This document shows positions 1-10,868 of a DNA stretch of 64,000 nt, one piece after another. Each line of letters begins with the position of its first letter. Within the stretch, counting starts at the first letter, position 1. This DNA comes from Astrocystis sublimbata (lineage: Eukaryota; Ascomycota; Sordariomycetes; Xylariales; Xylariaceae). Under the pieces are notes generated by a model that searched no databases, was not told the DNA's origin, and saw only the letters and a program-made list of their open reading frames with translations. The stretch is taken from assembly GCA_022453515.1 (NCBI GenBank), contig JAJNNY010000039.1, forward strand, positions 286,060-350,059, given 5' to 3'. A program made the translations under genes and the position numbers.

Positions 1-273
1 CAGTATCGTCGAGCGACAGCTATTGGCATCCAGCAAACTGTGGCAAATACCGCTGGAGCGGTTGCTGGTCAGCTCTACCGCACAAGCCCATACTATCTTG
101 GCAATGGGTTCTCGCTTGGAGCAATTTTCGTTGCGGAGATTTTGATCACGCTTCACTACTTATACCTTGTTCGCCTGAATAAGGAGAAGCAGGCCATCTT
201 GGCTGGGGAGAAGGAAGATGATAGAGTCAAGAGAACAGGCGATCGGGATGTGCACTTTGAATACCGTACGTAA
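1..273 (+). CDS. MFS permease, C-terminal end only (Dal5/allantoate-permease type)
   Basis: The reading frame is open from base 1 to the TAA at 271-273, so only about the last 90 residues are present and the gene starts outside the window. The visible protein has the RRATAIGIQQTVANTAG stretch and the YRTSPYYLGNGFS motif, then one hydrophobic segment and a charged cytosolic tail. This is the usual ending of fungal anion:cation symporters of the allantoate/nicotinate permease group in the major facilitator superfamily. Such permeases import carboxylates, ureides or vitamins across the plasma membrane. Its neighbours, an aminotransferase and an aldolase, fit uptake of a catabolic substrate. The exact substrate cannot be read from this fragment. 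Confidence 0.8.
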   Translation, partial: QYRRATAIGIQQTVANTAGAVAGQLYRTSPYYLGNGFSLGAIFVAEILITLHYLYLVRLNKEKQAILAGEKEDDRVKRTGDRDVHFEYRT

Positions 274-975
274 GCACGTGGTTTAGCTCGTCTAACTGAG
301 TGATTACGGAACTTGGCACATCACGAGATTGAAGAAAAGTACGGATAACCACCATACATGATTATTTTGTGGTATTAGGCATTGGTGCTTACGGGAGATA
401 TAGTTCATTATGGGCAGTTGGTTTTGTAATGGAATTTCGTAGAGATGATGACCCATCCTCACCCCTCCCGTGTTGTGCTGTAGGATACCTACCTATATCC
501 GAAGCAATTTGCAGAAAAACGATCAAATATAAGCGCACATCGGGCTTCGGTCTATTCGCACTTAGCCACTTGGTGATTTGTGTGTCTTATAGTAATATTG
601 GCCTATTGCTGCTGACTAGCCAATCCGCGACCTGGAGACTTCTTAACGAGGAGGGGGGAGGGGGCCCGGTGGTTGCTACGGGTCTACTTGGGGAGTGCTG
701 CAGAGAACTATGCAACGAATTGTTGAGGGCAAAACAAGATCAATTCTTCTCAATTCAAGAGCCACTACTTCAAATACACAAAAGCCTGTTCGGCTTTCCT
801 GAATTGGATGAATGTAGTCACAAGAAGTCAATGCGAAATCTTGACAGCCAGGGGTAAAGTGGACAGTTCAATTCCGGAAGAACATTGCCGTCACATGACT
901 ACTTTGCACCGACCAGTCGGGCTCAGCTTATGTAGTTGATAGACAAGTACGTTTTGTTTGCCGTGAATCATGCTG
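274..975. other. Intergenic region
   Basis: This spacer separates the permease end from the end of the aminotransferase. A 162-codon open frame lies within it on the + strand at 369-857, but it starts with GTG, resembles no family I know and shows no splice or promoter logic. I see no RNA gene or repeat. Confidence 0.5.
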
Positions 976-2570
976 TTAGATGTGTCTGTTTGTCACGCCT
1001 TTACGCACGACCGCGTCAATGGAACGAGCTGTGTACTCGATGTTTCCTAGATTGAGCCCGGCGACATTGATTCTCCCATTTTCAGGTAGATGTATGTGAT
1101 ATTGGCTAACCAGTATCTGGCACTGTGATTTAGTCAATGCCAGACAACTGTTTTGCTGACAGTCAGTCCCAAATCTGATCTGCATGGAGAGTTTCCTTAA
1201 ACTCACGAGAAAAGCCCCTGGTCTTCAACAATGTGTTTCCAGTCCCCAGGTGTCTATCATGTGGTTAATATAGAGAGACAGGTCCTGTTATATGTCGGCG
1301 CTCACCTGAAAAGTCTCACTCAAATGTCGATATAGCATCTCTCGGTTACGCTGTAACCGATGACGCATCTCGGACAGTTCGGAGACCCTGATTGTAATTA
1401 TCTTTTGTCAGTGCCGTGAGACTATACAGTTATCAGGCAGCAAAAGAAACTGTAATTACCATTGCTCCCGCAAATTATCATCCTCTAGAACGATCTTAAC
1501 GAGTCGCGACGCATACGCCGGGGATGATGAAAATTCCCGGCGGATCAGAGATCTCAACTGGTCCTTGACGTTGTCCGCAGCCTTGGGTGATTTTGCAACC
1601 ACATGGAGCACTCCACACCTCTCGCCATACAGGGCAAAGTTCTTAGAGAAGGATTGACAGACAAGTGCTTCTGGATTAGACTCTGTGATGATCCGTAGCC
1701 CGGCAGCATCTTCGTGAAGCCCCTTTCCGAGTCCTTGGTACGCGATATCAATAAACGGTAAGTGATTCCGCGCTTTTAACTCTTGTGAAATCGTGGTCCA
1801 TTGCTCCTCGGTGAAGTCGGCCCCTAAAGGGTTCTGGCAGCAACCTTGAAAAGAAAAGACGCTGCCGGGAGGCGCTTGACGTAGGGCCTCGATGGTGCTG
1901 GCCATATCGACGCGTTTCGTGTTAGGGCTTAGGTACCGATACGTCTTCGTCTCGAGTCCGACGTGTTCAAATAGAGGAACTGTATTCCCCCAACTAGGAA
2001 CCCCAACGAACACTTTTGGCTTCGGTTGGACATTCGTGGCCAACAGCAGGGCTCCCAGGTGACAAGCTCCCGTCCCTGAGAGTGTTTGGACCGAAGAGAC
2101 CTATGTAATATATCACTCAGCTCTAGTACTCATGATTAGATTCGCATGGCTCGCTCACTCTACCGATGTTGAGCAGTCCGGAGTTCGTGCCAAAGAGGAC
2201 TTGAGCCGCCAGTCTCAGGAACGCGTTATCTCCTGTCGTGATTTCATACTACCCATCAAGTGATATAAGCGACTGGCAGTGAACGGCGATTCAGAACATG
2301 AACGTACGTCGTGCCCCAAGTCTAATTGGTCTAATATTCGTTTCGCCTGTATGTATAATAATTAGCATGAACATGCAACGGGCTGTGAGATTTTAATTGT
2401 AGAAGAGCTTAGCGTACTTGGCGGATGACATCTAGTTCTTGGTAGTTTCCCTCCTCATTTCGGTAGATGCCGACACCTACGTCAACTTTGCGACAATCTG
2501 AATCTTTGTCCGCTCGTTTCTTCAGGAAGAACATAGGGTCTTCGGGACCCGGTGGGATCTGATCGAACAT
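976..2570 (-). CDS. Aspartate aminotransferase (class I/II PLP-dependent)
   Basis: Seven exons fit in frame: 2418-2570, 2308-2346, 2159-2248, 1460-2100, 1306-1387, 1207-1253 and 976-1147, giving 407 aa, the normal family length. The start at 2570 gives MFDQIPPGPEDP, the usual N-terminus of aspartate aminotransferases, with no clear organelle presequence, so the enzyme is probably cytosolic. Visible motifs are VGVGIYR, TTGDNAF, VQTLSGTGA, NPLGAD, IDIAYQG, the PLP-lysine site SFSKNF (Lys247) and ENGRINVAGLN with the substrate-binding Arg. It exchanges amino groups between aspartate (or a related amino acid) and 2-oxoglutarate. It is divergent from the aldolase gene across about 650 bases. Every junction keeps the frame; the exon 1, 2 and 3 borders have canonical GTACGY or GTGAGC donors. 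Confidence 0.9.
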
Positions 2571-3218
2571 TGCCAACAGCGGAAGGGTAGCACGGCTAAT
2601 CTTTCTCTTGAAAAAGATAAAAGCTGTATGGAAAACTGTGTGTGTGTGTGTGATGAGCGCTCGTATTTTCTTCACCCTCGTTCAGCCCATTTATACTACA
2701 GGGAGCACGAATAAGATAAACAACTTAGAACACACAGTCGCAATCGACAGTATATCTAAATATTTTGCTCACGGTGCTTTGTTCACAACATGTCTAGGTA
2801 ATTATCAGCTTCCGATTGTCGCTGACGCCTCCGGAATACCTCGTGCGTGACACTGCGTGTGCATCTGCGTTCGGAGCCAGAAGCCGAGCTGGAGTATCTC
2901 CGCCATCTAGTGCCGGCCTAGTGCGGATCTTTGGATCCAGAAATGGAAATCGGCTCGGACAGCTGATCCGAAGCAGCACTGAAAACAGGTCTGATACAGA
3001 GATTGATAGGACCACGACGGAGGACTTACCAGTAATTACATACAGTACAGATATTGATAGATTTGTTAAAAATGGCCGACGTTGGCTCGCCGTGCCGCGA
3101 AATCGGGACCTGGACGCACGTAGGCCTTTCGCATCGTCCCTCCACTACAACCTCGATATCGCCAGTTCAAATACGGAATTCTTCAGCAGAGACATCCTAC
3201 TACCTAGATACCTAAGTT
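2571..3218. promoter_or_regulatory. Divergent promoter of the aminotransferase and aldolase genes
   Basis: This 648-base gap lies between the start codons of two head-to-head genes, so it should hold both promoters. It contains a short TG run at about 2639-2652. Open frames here have no family signature. Shared control by the Zn2Cys6 regulator downstream is an inference. Confidence 0.5.
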
Positions 3219-4176
3219 ATGGCTCTGGTTGCGTCAAACAACTTGCGGCTCGGGGCAGCTGCCAGTCGGCTATGCAAGGTATGTTGAGTACACGCACTTG
3301 CCGGTATTACTTGAATCTGAGCATCCAGGGCTCATTGACATACCTATGTAACAGGCGTTTGGCATCAGACTAGTGAAGGACACACAGGTCGTTCAACTGG
3401 CAAAGAATGCAGGCTTTGATGCTCTGTTCATCGAAATGGAGCACTCAAACTTTAGCCTCGAGGACACCGGTAGCCTGTGTCGCACCGCGCTGCAGATTGG
3501 CATCACACCCTTCGTCCGAGTGCCTTACCAATGTGGCGACGGGTTCGTGCAACGAGCGCTCGACGGAGGGGCGATGGGTGTCATATTTCCACATATCCAC
3601 ACGCGACGTGAGACTGCCAGAACCCCCCCCCCCCCCCCCCCAAAGCATATCCCGACTGACTGAATCGTGGTGCTAGGCGACGCCGAGGCCGCAGTATCGA
3701 TATCCAAATACCCTCCCTGGGGGAAACGCTCGATGACAGGACAGCTACCCACGTTCGGCCTACGGCCCACGCCGACAGACAAGGTGGTGGTCGAAAGCAA
3801 TGCCGAGGCGTCCTCGGTGTTGCTCATGGTGGAGACCAAAGAAAGCGTATCGAACATTGAGGATATTGCGTCGGTGGAAGGAGTCGACGTGCTGCTCATC
3901 GGTTCCAACGACCTTTCCATCGAGCTGGGTGTACCGGGGCTGTTCAAGAGCGACGAATTCCGCTCTGCGCTGGAGAGGGTCAGCTCGGCGTGTAAGAAGT
4001 CTGGCAAGATATTCGGACTGGCTGGCATCTATGAAAATCGAGAGTTGCAGCAATGGGCAATCAACACATTGGGTGCTGGCTTCATCCTGGGGCAGCAGGA
4101 CTCGGGGCTCCTGGCCAGATCATCTCAAGAAGTCACCAAGGCGCTGCTCGAGATAGCTCAAGAATCTAGAGTCTAG
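3219..4176 (+). CDS. HpcH/HpaI-family aldolase
   Basis: Three exons (3219-3278, 3355-3607, 3677-4176) give 270 aa. The fold is marked by FIEMEHSNF (catalytic-type His50), PFVRVP (Arg75), the FPHIHTR segment, the metal-binding VETKESV glutamate and GSNDLSIELG aspartate. Members are class II aldolases that split 2-oxo-4-hydroxy acids into pyruvate (or oxaloacetate) and an aldehyde with a divalent metal. The short first exon was chosen because it gives an ATG and joins in phase before AFGIRLVKDTQ. The second intron holds an uninterrupted 19-C tract shortly after its donor. With the divergent aminotransferase, a route of deamination followed by aldol cleavage is plausible. The substrate is not evident. 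Confidence 0.87.
3623..3641 (+). repeat. Poly(C) tract, 19 bases, inside an aldolase intron
   Basis: Nineteen consecutive C residues lie between the donor at 3608 and the acceptor ending at 3676. The true length may differ because such runs are error-prone. Confidence 0.9.
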
Positions 4177-4853
4177 CTCCAATCAAGCAAGCGTATATCA
4201 ATGTGGTCGTCCCGTGACCACGACGACATTCTCCAAGTATGTATATAAACCGAATGTCTTGAAAGGTCAATACACTGCATGTGTGAAGTCAGAATAGACT
4301 GTAAGCCAGCCGAAGTAGGTACTTGGGTAAAGGGCTGTTGTTATCTTTCGAAGAACAAGGAAGACGCCTATAATCTTAGTACAATTACATGGAGGTGGCC
4401 CTATGATAGCGCATTTAGCGTTGCCCTTTTGCAGTAAGACCCAACTAACCTGGCAAGCATGGGTATGTGATTAGGCACTCTTGGTAGTAATATACAGAAC
4501 CTGCCCAAGGAAGCATAGCGCCTACCAAGTGGTGGATATTACCTAGGATATGGGCCCCTAATAATATGGAAGCTCTATAACCCGAGCTCCCCCGCTCAAG
4601 TTTATCAACTTCACCATCAAATGATAAGGTGGTGGGAGCCACAACGCCCAGCTGGCCATAATTGATACAGAACGGGCACTGTTTGAAATATTGACTATCT
4701 ATTCGCATCTCAAACATGTTATAAAGGCAATTCTTACATACAATCTGAGGGGACTCAATAATAATTCCCAAGTTGCCGCGCATAAGCGCCCGAAAAAGGA
4801 AGCTAATTCGCCTTCAACATTGTCACAGTTATTGACACTGCCATTTCATCGCC
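4177..4853. other. Intergenic region upstream of the Zn2Cys6 gene
   Basis: The region holds the aldolase 3' end and the promoter of the regulator. A 112-codon open frame on the minus strand (4445-4783) has two CxxC pairs but no recognisable fold and no supporting splice sites; I do not call it a gene. Confidence 0.45.
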
Positions 4854-7471
4854 ATGGACGTAACATCGCCGCAAATTGTCGATGATGTCAGTGCTGGCTC
4901 GGCTGCGCGGGCAAAGAGAGCCAACAATGCGTGTCGGCGTTGCCGCGAGCGCAAGGTGAGATGTTCCGGCATCCAGCCATGCCAGCCATGCGCCAATCGC
5001 CAAGAGAGATGTATCTACGGCCCCGAAGACAGAAAAATAATGGTCTCTGAGAAGTACGTTTAACTTCTTCTGCAAAACCGTGACTCTGCACCGTGCTGCA
5101 ACTAATCCGTTGTCAGATACCTAGCGGAACTGAGACGAAGAGCAGCAGATAGTTCCCCCGAACCGCCACCTCCAGCCAAACGGCCATGTATGTCACCGTA
5201 TACTGCCCAATTCTAGTGCTTTGTTTAACACGAATGAATGAGTTGATGGGCTGATGAGATCATGTGAGCTGGTAAAGGTCTCTCATCGCGTGGGACTCAG
5301 ACGCAGATGCAGACGCAGCCAAGAAATGCAGCGGAGCCTGAGGACGACCGTTTTTCACATGACAAGACACGGCACGGAGTGGTGGGTGACAAAGGTGAAG
5401 AATCTAGGGGCTTTCCTGCGCTCTCAAACCCGCTCTCTTGCGGACCATCCGAGTTTGTTACGGACCCTCATGGACGACGACGTACGACGGCTATGCACTT
5501 CCTCTCCCCCTGAAGCACGAATAACCATGTCATAGGCTTCCTCGGACCTTCTTCAACCTGGGCGTACAGTCAACAAGTAATGCATATGATGAGGCATTTC
5601 ATAAACCACGTAAACACACCTGAAGTGCCTCTGAACATCGACGGCTGCGCGTTCACCGTGGACTCACCGGCTCTCGAGCCCAACGGGCCCCTCAGCATGG
5701 GACAGCTCCCATCTCTTGACTTCTCTCTATATTTGATCAATACCGTCAAGTTCAGACTTGGCCAGTTGTATCATCTCTTTGACGAGAGAATCTTTTCTCC
5801 CCAGTTGTATGAATTCTATGCCCGCGAGCCGCGACACGAACCCCTTCCGGAGTCCCGTTTATGGTACATACAGTACCTGTTGTTGATGGCACTGGGCAAA
5901 GCCTTTCTATACGGCTTCAATGATGGGAGGCCGACTGGCATGAATTTGATGCCGAGGGCCCTCGAGCTCCTTCCCGACACAGTAGCGCTCTATCAAGATC
6001 CTATCCTATCCGTCGAAATTCTATGCTGCCTTGGCCTTTACCTACAGTCACTGGACCATCGCAATAGTGCTTATGCCTACGTCGGTACCCTGGGATCGCC
6101 ATCCTTCCATAGCCAGGCAGGACTCTGACTGATGCGTCACAGATTGGACTGGCCATGCGGGTAGCCTTGAGCCAAGGATTGCATCGCGAAATGGTTCGCG
6201 GCGACAGGACGGACGCCGAAGTCCAACGCAATTGTGCCGCCTGGTGGACGGTCTATATCTTGGACAGGAAGTTTTCCTCCCTTATGGGTGCCCCGACTTC
6301 AATTCAAGATGAAGATATAACCGTTGGTCTCCCCTACTCCGCGGACAACACCCACACCGAAAAGGCTCTACGACTTCATGTCACAATGTCTCGCCTTCTT
6401 GCCACGGTGGTCGATTGTGAGTACCAAGCACCTCGCACTTTCTTCCGCATTCACATAGCTTAAACGATTGAAGCCGTGTACGGTGTAGACGGAAAGCTTG
6501 GCCCTTCATTCTTGAAGAAAGTGCAACGGGTGTTACGAAGCATGGCCGCTATGGCACCAGAGCTGGAACAAGCCTTCGAAATAACGCTTGACGGCTCAGT
6601 GCCTATATCAAGGGTGGCAGCGACCTTGAACTTGTACTACCATCAGGTATGGCTATCCTCCACCAAGCTCTGAGAGGTCTATGATCTGCTGACATACTGA
6701 AGTGCGTCGTACTGGCCACTCGACCACTTCTCATATGCCTACTTAGAGATTCTCTTGAACAGCAGACCGCAGTCTACCATACAAGAAGAGACATATCCGA
6801 GCCAATCAAGGCGTTACTCAAGACTTCTCAAGAGTCCGCGCATAAGTCTCTCTCCATTTTGACCGCTGTTGAATCGCAGCAGCTTCTGGGTAAGTGCACA
6901 AACTACAGCATTCATGGTCTTCGTTAATAGATCCAAAGACACATTCCTTCCATTTGATCTCGAAAGTACCTTCTCATGCGCATTTGTGATCTCCCTCATG
7001 TCGGCGATCCCGTCGATTCCAGTCAACGATGTGAACTATGCGGCAAAGAGCTTCGCTTTGCTTGATAACATGATCAAAAGAGGCAATACGGTGGCTCAGT
7101 ATCGTAAAGAAGAACTAGGGAAGCTACTTAGATTTTTTGAAGTGATGCAGGTCGACTCAACCAAGCCTCCTGCACCCACGAATAACTCAAATCTCGCCAA
7201 CAGCAGTGATACACTATATCCACCTATCTCACCATTCACGACATCTGTGCAGATGCCAGAGCCTCTCGCCCAACCACTCCTAACTCTTAACGGTCTTTCT
7301 CCGGACAACATGTTATCAGTAGCGGGTTTGCTTGACTGGGCGCCTGGGGGGGATCTTGCTGATTATGCATTCTCAACTGAATGGCTATGGACCGCGCATG
7401 AGGGCACCCCACCAGGTGAGGACAATACTCAGGTGTGTAATAGTAATGATAGATCTGGCATAGATTCATAG
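4854..7471 (+). CDS. Zn2Cys6 (GAL4-type) transcription factor with fungal_trans domain
   Basis: A nuclear regulator assembled from eight exons: 4854-5053, 5117-5187, about 5278-5481, 5536-6080, 6143-6416, 6474-6646, 6703-about 6893 and 6931-7471 (about 732 aa). The N-terminus has the six zinc cysteines C27, C30, C37, C43, C46 and C53 with C-x2-C-x6-C-x5-C-x2-C-x6-C spacing. The middle-homology domain is clear from FLGPSSTWAYSQQ, ALSQGLHRE, WWTVYILDRKFSSLMGAP and FLPFDLESTFS. Two junctions are soft: the acceptor before exon 3, and the exon 7/8 join. The perfect GTAAGT donor at 6890 is out of phase, while an in-phase donor at 6894 leaves only a 37-base intron; a one-base error in the GGG run could explain this. 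Its position beside the aldolase suggests control of that pathway. Confidence 0.85.
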
Positions 7472-8598
7472 CGGCGATGAATGCTAGCCCTGGCCCTGCT
7501 CTTTCGATATACCAGAAGGGACTTCTCCTAATACCGAACCAGTAGAGACCTTAGAGGAACATGAACGCTGATTTGACAAGAACTCAAATGTAAGTTGATA
7601 AGACCCTCAAAGTCATTGATGATAGGAAACATGCATCAGGCTAACACTTTTGGAAACATGTCACTAGAGACACTATTGCTGGGGCGCTTCAATAGCTGAG
7701 CCTTAAATCCGCCGAGACAAATTGAGATTTTGGCACGTCCACCAATAGCTCTTCTTGCTTGACCGAGCTCGTGTAATTATGAAAACCGCAACAATTTCAA
7801 GCGCTTAGAGATGTGATCAGCTGGCACCGTGTTGTTTGCGATGTTAGCTTCAATTGATGGAGCATCTTCCCCACGGGTTCTAGACTATGCGGTTCGCATG
7901 CAGGTCGGGCCGGGATGGTACGATACGAACCGTTGAATTCAGCTGGTCTAGGGTCCTGGGCACGGCCGCGGTAAAAGTTTCCTTAGAAATGAACTGCCTC
8001 ATTCCCAATTAGGTGGCGGCTGAAACTAGCGTAGGAATCAGGGCCGGTTCAGCTTGATCGTCAGTCGTGACGATGGCGAATCTAGATTTGGCGAGGAGAA
8101 AATAGGCACTGCCGTATACGGATCTAGCGTCATTCGGATACACTGATCAGGAACATCGCTGACGATGCATATACAACTAATAAGGTTCCTGGGCTGGCTG
8201 AAGCCCAGCTCAGTCAAAAAGGATATCTACGACGAATAGCGCCTAGCGCAAGGTGTGTCTTCTGAATGACAAACTTCGTGACACTGGATCTAATGGTCGG
8301 AAGGGAAGGTTGAGCAACCATCTGAGAAACTTCAGGATTTCTGATTCTTGTATAAGATCTCTCAAGACCTCGACCAAAATACAGCTCAACCTCCCTCATC
8401 TGACATCACTTGCCTCAAATTGAGCCGAGATCAGACCACTGCACTGAGATATACATCACGACAATTTCTAGCACATTCTATTGCTTGGGCTAAGTCTGCT
8501 CTCAAACGTCTCGTTTTCTAGCTTGTGCCTCAAGCATCCCCCTCCCATCCAATACCCTGTTACCTCTGAGGTTTGCTTAGTGCGGAACCCGGGTCAAT
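7472..8598. other. Intergenic region
   Basis: No coding, RNA or repeat signal is convincing in this 1.1 kb. A small hairpin (7-base stem, 6-base loop) sits near 8189-8208. The distal end is the promoter of the next gene. Confidence 0.5.
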
Positions 8599-10575
8599 AT
8601 GGCTGGCAATGTGAACGATGAGTTTGAAAGTATTAAAAAGAAGCTGAAGTTGGATGTGAACGATGGTCTTCAGATTACCGAAAATCTCCCGGTCGACTTC
8701 GACGGTAAGTGCACACAACTCAATCAGATAACTTCATAAAAGGATACTAACCAGCATTAGGATTTACTCCAAACGGAAACATTGAGATTGAGTCTCTTGT
8801 GACAGGGACAAACCAGACTGTTCCGATCTATCGTGGATACACCATCAAGAATAAAAAAACCACATACTACAAGACTGCATTTGTACAGCCCGTCGCACAC
8901 GCAAAGAAGCCGTACCCGTCCGACGTCATGATTATTTTCTCGGATTTGGCCGGGAGGGCAACAACTGGAGCACTTTACGATGGTGACCTCAAGAAGTTCG
9001 AAAAAGGGAAGACCCCATTTCCATTGTGGAATCCAAAGGGGCCGAGAATCGAAGACACCTCAGTCTTCAAATCTATCTTCGATCTTGATCCTGAAAAGGG
9101 CGACAAGGAAGCTCAAAATCTATTCGCCGGAAGTAAGAGCGCCATGTGGAAGACGGATGGGACGAAGCGGATCAGGAAGCCTCGGACTATATTTGGAACA
9201 ACTCAGCCAGATCTTGACACTCGCCAGATGGCAGTGATCAAGGATTCCAATACGGAGAAACACCCGAAATATAAAAATTTCATATTTGGTAATTAAGACC
9301 CGCCCTACACGTTGGCCTGATACTGATCATGTTGATACAAGGTACCATTGAACAATGTCATGCATCGAGTGGCGTATTCAACGTCATGTCCCGATTCTTC
9401 AACGAGGAGATCCCAGGTATCAAGTTGAACGTCCGTATTACAATCGAAGTCAAGAACAAGACTGCGGCTATTTCCCAACTCAAAGATGCATGGGAAACAG
9501 CGCTCACAAATTCCAAGTTCAAACCGATTTTGGGTGCGGTATGGTTCCTCGATGATGAGGTGGACGAAAGCAAGTGGCAGATCCTCGGGACTCACCCCGG
9601 TGGCCTGTACGAGATTTGGATGACGGAGAAGACAGCGGACAAACTTCGCGAGCAGACCGGTGGTGGGATGTACCCCTTTCCGACAGAGGCTCAAGCAAAG
9701 CAGGCGAACAAGGACCTCGGGCTTCAGGGAGAAACAGAGGATCAGTCTGTTCCCAATAGATCTACTGTCACCGATGGCGGGATCAGAAGCGCGGGGACCA
9801 CTGCTCGCAATCCCCAGCAGATTGCTGTCATGAACTACATCAGCCCAAACGACGTGAGTGTTCTACTGCTTTTGGTTTCCACACTGTTCTTCACTAATTC
9901 AGACCAAGCTTGTGAGAAAGTGGTGGGGTATTGGCTCCAAGGACATGGCCGCAGAGGTAAGCTCCAAAAGATGACGACTTTGATAAGCCCATGAGACACA
10001 AGACTGATATATACCTCTCTAGTGGTTGCATAGATGCGCCTTTTCTTACGGCGGAGTACATGTGAATAAAATCCAAGGGCCTCCAAACTCCGCTCAGATA
10101 CCCAGCAATTTCATCATCGGTACCTGCAAGGCCAACACTGCGATGCTGCGGTAAGTCTATTACCTGTCATTGACCCATGTCTTGGAAGTTGCAACGATGC
10201 TGACCAAAGCTCGTAGAACCGAGGGGTTTATCAAACGTGCAGTTCAGTACTCTGGCTGCGTTGACATCCAAGTTGATACGGTCATCGCCTACCCAACTCA
10301 AAAAGAGTTCGCATGGATGAAGGACGCAAGCTACTTATGGCTAGCTCCCTTGTTGACCTACCAATACACCTTGTCTGCGAACCAAGTGACCGGCGTCGAT
10401 GTAAGAACGTTAGCTCGTCCGCAGTATAGGTTATTGTATGCTGACTTAATTCGAACAGCGCCTACAATACGAGTATACGTTCTCGCCATTCTCCGCAGAT
10501 CAAGTCACGCGTTTCGAGATTGAACTCGATCTTGCGTATGAAGAGCTGTGCCTGGGCTTGATGAAGAAGAAGTAG
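8599..10575 (+). CDS. Unrecognised 542-aa protein
   Basis: Seven exons join in frame: 8599-8704, 8761-9288, 9342-9853, 9903-9956, 10023-10150, 10217-10400 and 10459-10575. The donors are GTAAGT, GTAATT, GTGAGT, GTAAGC, GTAAGT and GTAAGA, and the first intron has an ACTAAC branch point, so the gene model is strong although the family is not known to me. No signal peptide or membrane segment is seen. The protein is lysine-rich near residues 80-220, has a TGGGMYPFPTEAQAKQANK stretch, a polar linker, and a C-terminal block with NFIIGTCKANTAMLR followed by a hydrophobic YLWLAPLLTYQYTL segment. It ends in MKKK. It is convergent with the equally unknown gene at 10869-11870. Confidence 0.8.
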
Positions 10576-10868
10576 AAATGGGCACATGAAGAGGGCAAGG
10601 CAGAATGCCACAGTACGTTTGTAAATAGGTGGTCGAGGGGCTGAGAAGTCAAGGTCCAGACATACATGTATGACAGGGCAGAGCCTATCATTGGTATAGA
10701 TGTAAAGAAATAAAAAGCATTTGAGATGCGTACTCCATACCAACACGTGATTCTGTAGTTCATGACTTCCTGAACATCAAAGTCTCTAATTGTGTTGCGC
10801 TTATATACCTAGTTAAAGCTAGCCCTTATTTATCTGCAGCCACTGTGCTGCAACTGTCCTTACTATGT

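Noticed and set aside
369..857. 162-codon open frame on the + strand
   Set aside because: GTG start, no family signature, no splice logic; likely chance.
2816..3373. 185-codon open frame overlapping the aldolase start
   Set aside because: It runs into the aldolase 5' end in another frame and has no recognisable motif.
4445..4783. 112-codon minus-strand frame with two CxxC pairs
   Set aside because: The spacing fits no zinc fold I know, and there are no neighbouring exons or promoter signals.
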